64,000 nt of DNA from Acidovorax sp. RAC01 (GCF_001714725.1 NZ_CP016447.1:3343501-3407500), one strand, 5' to 3'; positions 20,722 to 30,961 are shown, counted from the first letter of the stretch. Notes: generated from the letters alone by a model not told the origin. Translations and numbers: made by a program.

Positions 20722-20973
20722 ATGCGTGGACTATTCGGACTGGTGGGTTTGTTGGTGGTTCTGGCCGTGGTGGCCCTGCTTGCCAAGAATCAGCTGTCGG
20801 CGGTGCGGGCCCCCGCAGTGGCGGTGCCCGGCGCCTCGGCCGTTCCTGCCGACCCGGCTGTGGCCCCTGCCGGCAATGTGCGCGAGCAAAGCCGGCAGAT
20901 GCAGGACCAGGTCCGTCAGCAGATGGAGGGGCTCATGCAGCAGGCGAGACCCATGCCGGACGGTGAAAAATGA
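20722..20973 (+). CDS. Small membrane-anchored protein of unknown function
   Basis: 83 residues. One hydrophobic helix at about 3-21 (GLFGLVGLLVVLAVVALLA), then an Ala/Pro-rich linker, then a charged amphipathic segment (REQSRQMQDQVRQQMEGLMQ) that could coil. Start ATG 20722 has a good ribosome-binding site (CAAGGAGCAAG). Not recognised as a named family. It lies between a terminator and tadA; a copy of the dispersed repeat separates it from tadA. Confidence 0.72.
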   Translation: MRGLFGLVGLLVVLAVVALLAKNQLSAVRAPAVAVPGASAVPADPAVAPAGNVREQSRQMQDQVRQQMEGLMQQARPMPDGEK

Positions 20974-20977
20974 ATGA

Positions 20978-22432
<1,455 letters not shown>

Positions 22433-22524
22433 AAAATTCACCTGCTGCCGGGGTTTGGTGGCCCTTCCATCACCCGGCAGCAGCGCACCCCGTCTATGGA
22501 GCGGGCCCCGGCGGCCCGAGCGCT

Positions 22525-23514
22525 TTGCAACACGATCACGACCCTTCGCAGTGCGACCACGACCACGACCACGGTCCCAAGCACATCTACATCTACTCGC
22601 CATCCAGCGCCGTGCGCGACAAGCCGGCCTTCCGGCGCGGCATTGCCCGGCTGCAGGCCCTGGGGCATGAGGTGGAGGTGGACCCGGACGCGCTGGCCGT
22701 GCACACCCGCTTTGCCGGCGACGATGCCACGCGGCTGGCTGCCATACACCGCGCAGCGGCCAGCGGTGCCGACGTGGCGCTGATCTCGCGCGGGGGCTAT
22801 GGCCTGTCGCGCCTGCTCGGAGGCATCCGCTACAAGGCCGTGGCCAAGGCGGTCGAGAAGGGCACCCGTTTTGTGGGCGTGAGCGACTTCACCGCGTTTC
22901 AGCTGGCGCTGCTGGCGCAAACCGGTGCCACGTCGTGGGCCGGGCCATCGCTGGGGGCCGACTTTGGCGTGGCCGGCGGCGAGCCCGACGAAATCATGGA
23001 AGCCTGTTTTGACGACTTGCTCAGCGGCCACGGCGAGGGTTCGGGCTGGCGCATGCACCGTGAAAAGCCGCATGCCACCACCGGAAAGCCTGCCGTGCCC
23101 GACGTGTACGTGAAAAGCGCCACGCTGTGGGGCGGCAACCTGTCGGTGCTGGCGTCGCTGGTGGGCACACCTTACCTACCCGACGTGAAAGGCGGCGTGC
23201 TTTTTCTGGAGGACGTGCACGAGCATCCGTACCGCATCGAGCGCATGCTCACGCAGCTGCTGCACGCTGGCGTGCTGGCGCGGCAAAAGGCCGTGGTGCT
23301 GGGGCAGTTCACCAGTTTCAAGCTGGCGCCGCACGACAAGGGCTACAAGCTGCAGTCGGTGGTGGACTGGCTTCGCTCGCAGATCAAGTCGCCGGTGCTC
23401 ACGAACCTGCCGTTTGGCCACGTGCCCACCAAGGTGCTGCTGCCGGTGGGAGCCACCGTGTCGCTGTCGGTGGAAGACCGCGATGCGCTGCTCTATTGGG
23501 GGCATACGCATTAG
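22525..23514 (+). CDS. ldcA: LD-carboxypeptidase (S66 family, muramoyltetrapeptide carboxypeptidase)
   Basis: About 329 residues; removes the terminal D-Ala from muropeptide tetrapeptides during cell-wall recycling. Visible: KHIYIYSPSSAVRD, nucleophile region ALISRGGYGLSRLLGGI, VGVSDFTAFQLALLAQTGA, GGNLSVLASLVGTPYLPD, and the acid/His region LFLEDVHEHPYRIERML. No ATG exists in frame near the family start; TTG 22525 is the nearest plausible start but lacks a clear ribosome-binding site. The N-terminus is unusual: HDHD and DHDHDHGPKH blocks that look metal-binding. A neighbouring-frame ATG at 22496 leaves open a small frameshift. Its TAG stop is part of the target duplication of the downstream IS element. 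Confidence 0.85.
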   Translation: MQHDHDPSQCDHDHDHGPKHIYIYSPSSAVRDKPAFRRGIARLQALGHEVEVDPDALAVHTRFAGDDATRLAAIHRAAASGADVALISRGGYGLSRLLGGIRYKAVAKAVEKGTRFVGVSDFTAFQLALLAQTGATSWAGPSLGADFGVAGGEPDEIMEACFDDLLSGHGEGSGWRMHREKPHATTGKPAVPDVYVKSATLWGGNLSVLASLVGTPYLPDVKGGVLFLEDVHEHPYRIERMLTQLLHAGVLARQKAVVLGQFTSFKLAPHDKGYKLQSVVDWLRSQIKSPVLTNLPFGHVPTKVLLPVGATVSLSVEDRDALLYWGHTH

Positions 23515-24695
23515 GGTCCCTCTGCACAAATCCCTGCGCTGTGTGCCTGGACATGGCTGAAGCCCAGACAATAAGGCCATGAAGCAAAGCAGCCTGGGAC
23601 TGAGCAACACCACCAAGCGCACGCGCAAGCGTGAATTCCTTGACTCCATGGAACTGGTGGTGCCCTGGGCTGAACTGGTCTCGCTGATAGAGCCCTACGC
23701 ACCCGAGTGCGGACGCCGGGGCCAGCAGCCTTTTTCGGTGCAGATCCTGCTGCGCATCCATTTCATGCAGCAGTGGTTCAAGCTCAGCGACCCAGCCATG
23801 GAAGAAGCACTGCACGACGTGCCTGCCTTTCGGGACTTTGCCGGCCTGTCTCACTGGGATGAACACATCCCCAGTGAATCGAGCATCTTGCGTTTCAGGC
23901 ATCTGCTGGAGCGCCACAAGCTGGCCGAACAAATACTCGCTACCGTCAATGCGCTGCTGCAGGCCAAAGGGCTGCAACTCAAAGCGGGCACGGTGGTGGA
24001 TGCCACGCTCATTGCCGCACCCAGCTCCACCAAGAATCAAAAGGGCGAGCGCGACCCCGAGATGCACCAAAGCAAGAAGGGCAACCAGTGGTACTTCGGC
24101 ATGAAGGCCCACATTGGCGTAGATGCGGACTCAGGCCTGGTGCACAGCGTTCGAGGCACCAGCGGCAATGTGAACGACGTGGTTGAAGCAAACAGTCTGC
24201 TGCATGGGCAAGAAACTGATGCCTTTGGTGACGCGGGCTACCAAGGGGTGGACAGGCGGCCCGATGCCAACAAGAACGTGCGATGGCATGTGGCCATGCG
24301 CCCTGGGTTGCGCCGGGCTCTGGACAAGGGCAACCCTGTGGGGGTGCTGATCGATCAACTTGAACGCACCAAGGCCAGCATCCGGGCCAGGGTGGAGCAC
24401 CCGTTCCGAGTGATCAAGCAGCAGTTTGGATATGTGAAGGTGCGCTACCGTGGGCTCAAGAAGAACACGGCGCAGATCGTCACGCTGTTTGCGCTGTCAA
24501 ACCTGTGGATGGCAAGGCACAAACTGCTGGCCTGTCGGGGACAGGTGCGTCTGCAAGGGGCTTAATGCCCCGCGACGCCGGGCAATTGCCCTCGCGCAGC
24601 GCCTGCTGGGCGTGCCCAACTCTCGAAAGCAGGTGCTGTTTTAGTGCGGCCTCGCTATGGCACAGCCAGAACCGATTGGTGAAGAGGTTCCTTAG
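23511..24695 (+). mobile_element. IS5-family insertion sequence with 4-bp TTAG target duplication
   Basis: Element body 23515-24691 (1177 bases). Left end GGTCCCTCTGCACAAATCCC and right end CCGATTGGTGAAGAGGTTCC are imperfect 20-base terminal inverted repeats (14 of 20 positions match after reverse-complementing). Both ends are flanked by TTAG (23511-23514 and 24692-24695), the YTAR target typical of the IS5 group. One intact transposase gene fills it. The insertion falls at the ldcA stop codon, which is kept because the duplicated TTAG contains TAG. Confidence 0.88.
23579..24565 (+). CDS. IS5-family transposase
   Basis: 328 residues, DDE transposase (DUF4372/DDE_Tnp_1 type). N-terminal helix region FLDSMELVVPWAELVSLIEP and QILLRIHFMQQWFKLSDPAM; catalytic Asp in GTVVDATLIAAPSSTKN, second Asp in DAFGDAGYQGVDRRPD, and Glu in ARVEHPFRVIKQQFGYVKVR. 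All three acidic residues and the full family length are present, so it is probably active. It shows no frameshift. Start ATG 23579 lies 64 bases inside the left inverted repeat. Confidence 0.95.
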   Translation: MKQSSLGLSNTTKRTRKREFLDSMELVVPWAELVSLIEPYAPECGRRGQQPFSVQILLRIHFMQQWFKLSDPAMEEALHDVPAFRDFAGLSHWDEHIPSESSILRFRHLLERHKLAEQILATVNALLQAKGLQLKAGTVVDATLIAAPSSTKNQKGERDPEMHQSKKGNQWYFGMKAHIGVDADSGLVHSVRGTSGNVNDVVEANSLLHGQETDAFGDAGYQGVDRRPDANKNVRWHVAMRPGLRRALDKGNPVGVLIDQLERTKASIRARVEHPFRVIKQQFGYVKVRYRGLKKNTAQIVTLFALSNLWMARHKLLACRGQVRLQGA

Positions 24696-24699
24696 CGCG

Positions 24700-24743
24700 T
24701 TGATGCATTGGTGCATCAATGCATCACTGCATCTGTGCATTCA
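24700..24743. repeat. Period-8 tandem repeat of TGCAT units
   Basis: TGCAT occurs at 24704, 24712, 24720, 24728 and 24736, exactly 8 bases apart, with a variable three-base filler (TGG, CAA, CAC, CTG, TCA). The first two units also form a perfect hairpin, TTGATGCA-TTGG-TGCATCAA (24700-24719). Before the IS insertion this block lay five bases after the ldcA stop codon. Confidence 0.75.
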
Positions 24744-24822
24744 TTGGAAACGCCGGCCTGACCGCCCGGGTGCATCGCCGCCAGGGCATTGCAACGGGGC
24801 CCAAGCTGCAGGGCCCGCCCGC

Positions 24823-25200
24823 TCAGTGCGAGGCGTGCCGGGCGTGTTCCAGCGGGGCGCGCAGGGCCGTGGGCAACTGCCCCTGAAACAGCGCGGTCAC
24901 CTGTTCCAGCGTGGTGCGTGCCGTGTATTCGCCGCGCACTGCAGTCAGCGTGCTGAAAAGGTCATTGCGCAGGTACCACAGTGCCTCAATGTCTGCGGCG
25001 TAGCGCACGCGGATGTTCATGCGTGCGACTTCGCCACCCGTGCCGCCGGCCAGGCTGGTGAGCATGGCCTGTCGGATACGTTCGAGGCCTTGGTGGCGTA
25101 CCCACGCGGTTGACGCTGGCTTGTCGCGGCCGAGCAGGTCGTCGATGGGGGTGCGGACGTTGGGCTGGCTCCAGCGCATGGGGATTGGCTGTAACGCCAT
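24823..25200 (-). CDS. Conserved-looking hypothetical protein
   Basis: 125 residues, soluble, no signal peptide. Not recognised. Visible text: RWSQPNVRTPIDDLLGRDKP at the N-terminus, VARMNIRVRYAADIEALWYL in the middle, and LEQVTALFQGQLPTALRAPL near the end; mixed helical character. Codon use is like the neighbours and the frame is the only good one in this interval, so it is probably real. An internal ATG at 25179 (MRWSQP) is an alternative start. Divergent from the cyclase gene. Confidence 0.62.
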   Translation of the reverse strand: MALQPIPMRWSQPNVRTPIDDLLGRDKPASTAWVRHQGLERIRQAMLTSLAGGTGGEVARMNIRVRYAADIEALWYLRNDLFSTLTAVRGEYTARTTLEQVTALFQGQLPTALRAPLEHARHASH

Positions 25201-25522
25201 TGCAGTGCAGGGTCAGTTAAGTTACGCCCGGGCCTTGCTTTGCGCAAGAGTGATGCTCCTCTTTTTGCACAAAGACAACACTGCCTGTGCCGGCTCCAGA
25301 GCGTTGCTCACGGCATGTGCCATCGTCCCGGGCACCCTTTCGCCATGCACCTGCGGCCTGGCAGGGCATCGTGGCCGCCTGCCGCACTGGAGCCGCCTGG
25401 CCGCGCTGATGCCGAAGCCAACCCGGCCCTGCCCGCCGTAACCTTCGTTGAACATTGCCGCGCACGCAGTCTGCCCTGCTGGACTAAACTGGTTGCATGA
25501 TGTTGCTCTTGTTGCGTTACCC
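25201..25522. other. Intergenic region upstream of the cyclase gene
   Basis: 322 bases between divergent genes. Short open frames here give Cys/Pro/Arg-rich translations typical of non-coding GC-rich DNA. No terminator, repeat or convincing promoter was identified, though promoters for both neighbours are expected here. Confidence 0.5.
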
Positions 25523-26452
25523 ATGACCGTGCTTTCGACGGTTGTTTTTGCCGATATTTCTGGCAGCGCTTCCCTGTACGAAACGTTGGGCAACGAGCGC
25601 GCCACAGAGGCGATCACCAAAATGACCCAGTGGCTGGGCGACACGGTGGAGTCGCAAGGCGGACGTGTGGTCAAGACCCTGGGTGACGGGGTTCTCGGCC
25701 TGTTTGGTGATGCCTCCGGGGCTGTCTCCGCGATGGCGCACCTGCTGCGTGAGCACCTGGCCCGGCTGGACCGCTGGCCCCAGCCACTGCAGCTGAACAT
25801 CCGCGTGGGCATTGCCAGCGGCGAGGTCGTTGATGTAGACGGCGACTGCTATGGCGATGCCGTGAACGTGGCTGCGCGCCTGTGCGAACTGGCCGGGCCT
25901 GGCGAGATCTGGGCCACCGAGATCTCGGTGCTGCTGGCCGGTACCGCAGCAGACGTGCCCTACCGCAACCTGGGCCAGATGGATCTTCGCGGCAAGGCCA
26001 ATCCGCTGGTCCTGTACCAGGTCGAGTGGCGCGAAAACGAGGCGCCGGAATTGCTCACGATGCAGGCCGCGCTCGCCAGCAATTTTGCGCCGATGGATTC
26101 GATCCTGGGCCAGATCCAGTTCTCTTGGCACGGCATCGACATGACCTTTGCCTCCACCGATGCCCCGGTGCATGTGGGCCGTGCCAACCATGCCCAGCTG
26201 TGCATCAACGACCCCCGCGTATCGCGCCTGCATGCCCGCATCGACTGGCGCAACAGTGGCTTCCTGCTGACCGACCTGAGCAGTTTCGGCACGTGGGTGC
26301 AGTTTGAGGGCAGCGCGTCGCCCGTGCGGCTGCGGCGGGACGCGTGCATCCTGCATGGCGGTGGGCAGATCGCGCTAGGGGTCTCTTTCAGCGAGCCCAG
26401 CGCACCGGTTCTGACATTCCGTATCGCGGGCAGCAGCGTGCACCTGCGCTGA
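25523..26452 (+). CDS. Class III adenylate/guanylate cyclase with C-terminal FHA domain
   Basis: 309 residues, no membrane segment. Residues 1-~165 are the cyclase homology domain: FADISGS with metal Asp11, VVKTLGDGVLGLFGD with purine-reading Lys51 and metal Asp55, VRVGIASGEVV-like strand, and YGDAVNVAARL with Asp112, Asn115 and Arg119. The Lys/Asp pair favours ATP, so cAMP is the likely product. Residues ~210-290 are an FHA phosphothreonine-binding domain: HVGRANHAQL, RVSRLHARIDW, LTDLSSFGTWV. All catalytic residues are present. Start ATG 25523; the upstream in-frame stretch from 25448 lacks family character. FHA suggests regulation by a Ser/Thr kinase encoded elsewhere. Confidence 0.9.
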   Translation: MTVLSTVVFADISGSASLYETLGNERATEAITKMTQWLGDTVESQGGRVVKTLGDGVLGLFGDASGAVSAMAHLLREHLARLDRWPQPLQLNIRVGIASGEVVDVDGDCYGDAVNVAARLCELAGPGEIWATEISVLLAGTAADVPYRNLGQMDLRGKANPLVLYQVEWRENEAPELLTMQAALASNFAPMDSILGQIQFSWHGIDMTFASTDAPVHVGRANHAQLCINDPRVSRLHARIDWRNSGFLLTDLSSFGTWVQFEGSASPVRLRRDACILHGGGQIALGVSFSEPSAPVLTFRIAGSSVHLR

Positions 26453-26700
26453 CGCCGCCCCCGCGCGGCGCCAGCCGTACAGCACGCAAGCGGGACAGTT
26501 GCTACTCCCGGCTTGCATCAAAATCGGCCAGGCGCGTGTGCGGCAAAAAGCATGGATGCGAAACGGGCGAAAACCGGAGATCGCGGGTTGCTACTGCCTG
26601 TGCGAGACCGGTTTGTCGCCCATCGCAGCCGATGATCCTTCGGCCGCACAGGCCCCTGGGCAACATTGCCCACACAAAAAATTCAACGGAGATCACAACA

Positions 26701-29232
26701 ATGGCGTGGATAAAGCGAACAGCCGTGGGGCTGGTGGTGGCCGCCTTGCTGGCGGGTACCGCCGCAGCGGTGTATGTGCAGCGCAGTTTTGCCGTGGTGG
26801 ATGGCAAGCTGCAAGTGGCCGGCCTTCAAGCGCCAGTGACGGTGCAGCGTGACGCTTCGGATGTGACGCACATCAGCGCACAGAGCCCGCAGGACGTGTG
26901 GTTTGCCATGGGCTACGTGCACGCCCAGGAGCGCACCTGGCAGCTGGAGTTCAACCGCCGCGTGATGCACGGGCAGCTCTCCGAAGTGTTCGGCGCAGCC
27001 ACCCTTGAAACTGACAAGCTGATGCGCGCGCTGGACATCGCCGGTACGGCGCGGCGCCAGTACGAGGGCTTGCCGGCCTACGCCAGGGAAGCCCTGCAGG
27101 CCTACAGCCAGGGCATCAACGCGTTCCACCAAGACCGCCCACAAGCACTGCCACCCGAGTTCCATATCCTGCGCGTGACCCCCGGCGGAACTTCCGGAAA
27201 GGTGTGGGAACCCGAAGACAGCGTGGGCTGGGCGCTGATGATGGCGCTGGACCTGGGCGGCAACTGGGGCAATGAATTTGCACGCCTGTCGGTGGCCGGC
27301 ACCCTGGATACGGGTCGCCTGTGGCAGCTGATGCCGCCCTACCCCGGTGAGGCCCCGGTGGCCACGGCCGACCTGGCCACGCTGTACCGCGAGCTGGGCG
27401 TGTACCGTAACGCGCCCGCAGGCACCGCCAAGGCTGCCGCGGTACCGCAAGCCCCTGCTGCGCCGCGCGGGCAGGGCCCGTTGTCGGCACAGGTCAGCGC
27501 CGGCATGCTGGCCTGGGCCGACGACATCACGCGCAATGCGGGCACCAACGAGGGCAAGGGCAGCAACAACTGGGTGCTGGCGGGCACCCGCACCGTCAGC
27601 GGCAAGCCGCTGCTTGCCAACGACCCGCACCTGGGCCTGTCTGCTCCGGCCATCTGGTACTTTGCCGGGCTCAAGGCCCCCGCAGGCAAGGCCAGGGACG
27701 GCACCGATGTGGCCGCCATTGACGCCGTAGGTGCAACCCTGCCGGGCCTGCCTTTTGTCGTGCTGGGCCGCACCAGCCGCGTGGCCTGGGGCTTCACCAA
27801 CACCGGGCCCGACGTACAGGACCTGTACCTGGAGCAGATCAACCCTGCCAACCCGGCGCAGTACCGCACGCCCGATGGCTGGGCGGACTTTGCCGTGCGC
27901 AACGAGACCATTCGCGTCAAGGGCGGGGCCGACGTGCAGATCTCGCTGCGCAGCACCCGCCACGGCCCGGTGCTGAGCGATGCCCAGAAATCGCACGCCG
28001 ATGTGCTGGACCTCGGCAAGTACGTGCTGGCCCTGCGATGGACCGCGCTCGATGCCGACAACCAGACGGTGCTGGCAGGCCTGCAGACCAACCAGGCCAC
28101 CACGGTGGACGAGCTGTTCCAGGCGCTGTCGCACTACCACTCGCCCATGCAGAGCGTGGTGGCGGCTGACGACCAGGGCACCATCCGCTTCAAGGCCATG
28201 GGCCGTGTGCCGGTGCGCGATGCCGCCAACGACATTCGCGGTGCGGCGCCGTCCCCGGGCTGGGACGCGCGCTACGACTGGAAGGGCTGGTTGCCGCTCG
28301 CGCAGACCCCGCAGGACGACGGTGCAGCGAAAGGCTGGGTGGCCACGGCCAACCAGCGCATCACCGCCCCCGGCTACCCGCACCACATCACGCAGGACTG
28401 GACGCTGCCGTACCGCTACGACCGCATTGCCCAGCTGATCGAGGCGACCGACAAGCACGACGCAGCAAGCATGCAGGCCATCCACCGCGACATCACCTCG
28501 CCGGCCACGCGCAGGCTGCTGCCGCAGCTGCAACAGGCCACGTCCAGCCATCCGCTGGCAGCGGCAGCCCAGGCGCAGCTCAACGGTTTTGACGGCGTGA
28601 TGGATGCCGCCAAGCCTGCGCCGCTGGTGTTTGCGGCCTGGGCCGACGAGCTCACGCGCGGCCTGATCGTGCCGCGCATCGGCCAGGCGCGTTTTACGGC
28701 CACCTACGGCAAGCGCGACTACCGCGCGGCACTGGAAGGCATCCTGGAGCGCAACGACGCATGGTGGTGCCAGCCATTGACCTGCGCCGAGCAATCCGGC
28801 GCTGCACTGGGCCGCGCCCTTGACCGGCTGCAGGCCGCGTACGGGGCAGACCCGGCCGCGTGGCGCTGGGGCGCCGCCCACCCCGCCCTCAGCGCCCACC
28901 GCCCGTTCAGCAACGTGGCGGCGCTGGCCCGCTACTTTGACGTGAGCGTGCCCTCGCACGGCGACTCCTACACCGTCAACGTGGGCCAGTACAACGCGGG
29001 CGAGGCCAAGGGGCCGTTCGTGAACCGCCATGCCGCTTCGCTGCGTGCGGTGTACGACCTGGCCGATCTGGAGCAGTCTGGATTCATCTACCAGACCGGG
29101 CAAAGCGGCCTGGTGTTTTCGCCGCGCTACCGCGACATGGCAGACACCTGGGCGCAGGCGGGTTATCGGCCGCTGCAGCGTCAGCCTGCAAGGTGGGTTC
29201 ACCAGCTGACGCTGGCGCCTGCAGCCAGGTAA
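26701..29232 (+). CDS. Penicillin-acylase-family N-terminal nucleophile hydrolase (S45)
   Basis: 843 residues. Signal/anchor helix at 7-26 (AVGLVVAALLAGTAAAVYV), then the alpha-chain with WFAMGYVHAQERTWQLEFNR and GQLSEVFG. The autoprocessing site is GKGSNNWVLAG with the new N-terminal Ser288; the beta chain follows with LANDPHLGLSAPAIWYFAGL and WGFTNTGPDVQDLYLEQIN. These are the S45 hallmarks: periplasmic or secreted amidases that cleave penicillins, acyl-homoserine lactones or other N-acyl compounds. Substrate cannot be told from sequence; an AHL acylase is as likely as a penicillin acylase. Start ATG 26701 follows GGAGATCACAACA. Stands alone. Confidence 0.92.
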   Translation: MAWIKRTAVGLVVAALLAGTAAAVYVQRSFAVVDGKLQVAGLQAPVTVQRDASDVTHISAQSPQDVWFAMGYVHAQERTWQLEFNRRVMHGQLSEVFGAATLETDKLMRALDIAGTARRQYEGLPAYAREALQAYSQGINAFHQDRPQALPPEFHILRVTPGGTSGKVWEPEDSVGWALMMALDLGGNWGNEFARLSVAGTLDTGRLWQLMPPYPGEAPVATADLATLYRELGVYRNAPAGTAKAAAVPQAPAAPRGQGPLSAQVSAGMLAWADDITRNAGTNEGKGSNNWVLAGTRTVSGKPLLANDPHLGLSAPAIWYFAGLKAPAGKARDGTDVAAIDAVGATLPGLPFVVLGRTSRVAWGFTNTGPDVQDLYLEQINPANPAQYRTPDGWADFAVRNETIRVKGGADVQISLRSTRHGPVLSDAQKSHADVLDLGKYVLALRWTALDADNQTVLAGLQTNQATTVDELFQALSHYHSPMQSVVAADDQGTIRFKAMGRVPVRDAANDIRGAAPSPGWDARYDWKGWLPLAQTPQDDGAAKGWVATANQRITAPGYPHHITQDWTLPYRYDRIAQLIEATDKHDAASMQAIHRDITSPATRRLLPQLQQATSSHPLAAAAQAQLNGFDGVMDAAKPAPLVFAAWADELTRGLIVPRIGQARFTATYGKRDYRAALEGILERNDAWWCQPLTCAEQSGAALGRALDRLQAAYGADPAAWRWGAAHPALSAHRPFSNVAALARYFDVSVPSHGDSYTVNVGQYNAGEAKGPFVNRHAASLRAVYDLADLEQSGFIYQTGQSGLVFSPRYRDMADTWAQAGYRPLQRQPARWVHQLTLAPAAR

Positions 29233-29369
29233 CGGACGGCATGCCCTGCTAGAACGCCGCTCGATCGGGTGGGCGGCTGTCGAATGCGGGCGCCAGCCCG
29301 GGCGGCGTTTCCGTCGGCCGGTTCGTGAACTGGTGCTCGGAATAAGTGATCAATATGGCCCGTAGCACT

Positions 29370-30050
29370 TTAAGGGTAAGCACTTGCAGCTACAAAAAAT
29401 GTAGCAAAAGGTTCCGTGTCCGGCAGCACATACGCCACGCCCGGCCCAGCACCCAGCAGCGGGGCAATGTATGCGTTGTAGAAGGCCTCGGCCGTGTTGA
29501 TGCAGCCGTAGCTGATGCGCCTGTCGGCCGTGGTGGCGCTGGCCAGGCGCTGCTGCCTGCGCTCGGCAGCGTTCACGCTGCGCAGGCGGTGCAGGGATAC
29601 GGCAGTGTCGTAGTCGATCCAGACGATGTCGTCCCCGCGCAGGTTGCGCCCGGGCTCGGTGGCAAACCGGCCAGCGGGAGTGGTGCGCTCTTCGGGGCGG
29701 ATCTGTGACAGGGGGCGATTGCCGATGTCGGGCGCGGAGCGGTCGCCGCGCGCCGAGCCAAGCAATACTGGTGCGCTGGCCAGCCATTGCGCCGCCGCCG
29801 AGAAGACGTGGATGGAGGCCCGGGGCTTGTCCACCACCACAAACGGCAAGCCCTGGTGGTCCCGCGTGCCCGTGGTCCATCGCACGATGCGTTGCGCGTT
29901 GTCCGATGCACCCGCAGGCGGCCAGCTGGCGCCGCGCGCCAGCAGCGGTATCGCCGCGGGGGCAACCACCGCGGTGCGCAATGCCGTGTGCAGAAACAGC
30001 CTGCGGGCAGGGGAGCAAGGCGCCTGGTGGCTTGGCGTAACGGGCAGCAT
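29370..30050 (-). CDS. L,D-transpeptidase-like (YkuD) exported protein
   Basis: 226 residues. N-terminus has twin Arg and a hydrophobic stretch (RRLFLHTALRTAVVAPAAIP), so export by Tat or Sec is likely. The YkuD domain shows FVVVDKPRASIHVF, TTPAGRF and the catalytic cysteine in ISYGCINTAEAFYNAYI. The usual SHGC is SYGC here, and the conserved downstream Arg/Asp is changed, so activity is uncertain. Family members cross-link peptidoglycan or attach lipoproteins. Convergent with the acylase gene. Confidence 0.82.
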   Translation of the reverse strand: MLPVTPSHQAPCSPARRLFLHTALRTAVVAPAAIPLLARGASWPPAGASDNAQRIVRWTTGTRDHQGLPFVVVDKPRASIHVFSAAAQWLASAPVLLGSARGDRSAPDIGNRPLSQIRPEERTTPAGRFATEPGRNLRGDDIVWIDYDTAVSLHRLRSVNAAERRQQRLASATTADRRISYGCINTAEAFYNAYIAPLLGAGPGVAYVLPDTEPFATFFVAASAYP

Positions 30051-30159
30051 GGAACAGCCTTGAGGATTGCAGCGTCCACCAGTTTGCCACCGGCGCCATT
30101 GCCTTCAATAATCGATACAAACCATCTTCTGTGCGGCGCGGTAGCGTTGCGCCCCCGCC

Positions 30160-30903
30160 ATGCTTTTCCACCGTCTTCGCACTGTCTTTCGTTCTGGCCC
30201 CCGGCACCCCGCGCGCCTGCGCGGCGTCACCAATGCAGAGGTCGCCCGGTGGGCGGCCGCGCAACAGTTGGCGATCGTGCCGCAGGCCACGGACGGCCAC
30301 TTCAACCTGGGCGGAGACCTGCACGGATGCCCGTGGAGGCTGGAGTGCGGCCCCGCCGCGCGCGACTATGTGCAAGGCCTGGAACTGCGGGGTCGTGCCG
30401 ACATGGATGCCGACCCGGATGCTGCCGTGATGGTCCTCAACCGTGCGCTTCTCGAATCCCTGGAAGGCCTGGCCTACGAAGCCATCACCGATACGCTGCA
30501 GACCACGGTGAACGCCGATCTGCCCGAAGAAATACGCTGGCTCGCCATGTACGAAGAAGTGTCATGGCCGGGCCTGCCGGCATCGTTCAGGCAGCATTTC
30601 GCCGTGGTGGCCGAGCATGCGGAAACGGCCCAACGCTGGGTGCAGGCGCCCCTGGTTTCGCAACTGCTCGACATTGCCGAGAGCGAGGATGCGGACCACG
30701 AGCGCGCCTTGTCGCCCGTGCTGCTGATGCTGGTGCGTGGCAAGGTGTACCTGCGCATGGAGCACACCCGGCGCACACTGGCCGAGGTGGCCTACGCCAC
30801 CCACGCGCTGCTGGTGGCCGCACAGAGCGCCTTGAAGCACGTTGCGCCTGCGCCTGCGCAGATGTCTGCTCCCGAGGCCACAGCCCCGTCGGATGCCACG
30901 TAG
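30160..30903 (+). CDS. Hypothetical protein
   Basis: 247 residues, no signal peptide or membrane helix. Not recognised. An N-terminal basic region (FHRLRTVFRSGPRHPARLRG) is followed by mixed alpha/beta sequence (GHFNLGGDLHGCPWRLECGP), an acidic helical middle (LLDIAESEDADHERAL) and an Ala/Pro-rich tail. The frame has good codon use and a terminator after it, supporting a real gene. Divergent from the L,D-transpeptidase gene; 109 bases separate them. Confidence 0.72.
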   Translation: MLFHRLRTVFRSGPRHPARLRGVTNAEVARWAAAQQLAIVPQATDGHFNLGGDLHGCPWRLECGPAARDYVQGLELRGRADMDADPDAAVMVLNRALLESLEGLAYEAITDTLQTTVNADLPEEIRWLAMYEEVSWPGLPASFRQHFAVVAEHAETAQRWVQAPLVSQLLDIAESEDADHERALSPVLLMLVRGKVYLRMEHTRRTLAEVAYATHALLVAAQSALKHVAPAPAQMSAPEATAPSDAT

Positions 30904-30961
30904 CAGTCAGTGCACGGAAGGTCGTCTGCTACCGCGGGTACCCGCGTTCGCCGACCCTTGA

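Noticed and set aside
24700..24743. CRISPR array
   Set aside because: The TGCAT units are only 8 bases apart with no spacers of CRISPR size, and no cas genes are present.
26683..29202. An 839-codon minus-strand open frame opposite the acylase gene
   Set aside because: Low-complexity translation and perfect complementarity to a well-supported gene.
30931..30946. Palindrome ACCGCGGGTACCCGCG as a regulatory site
   Set aside because: No T-run or flanking promoter; a true terminator lies right after it. GC-rich palindromes of this size are common here.
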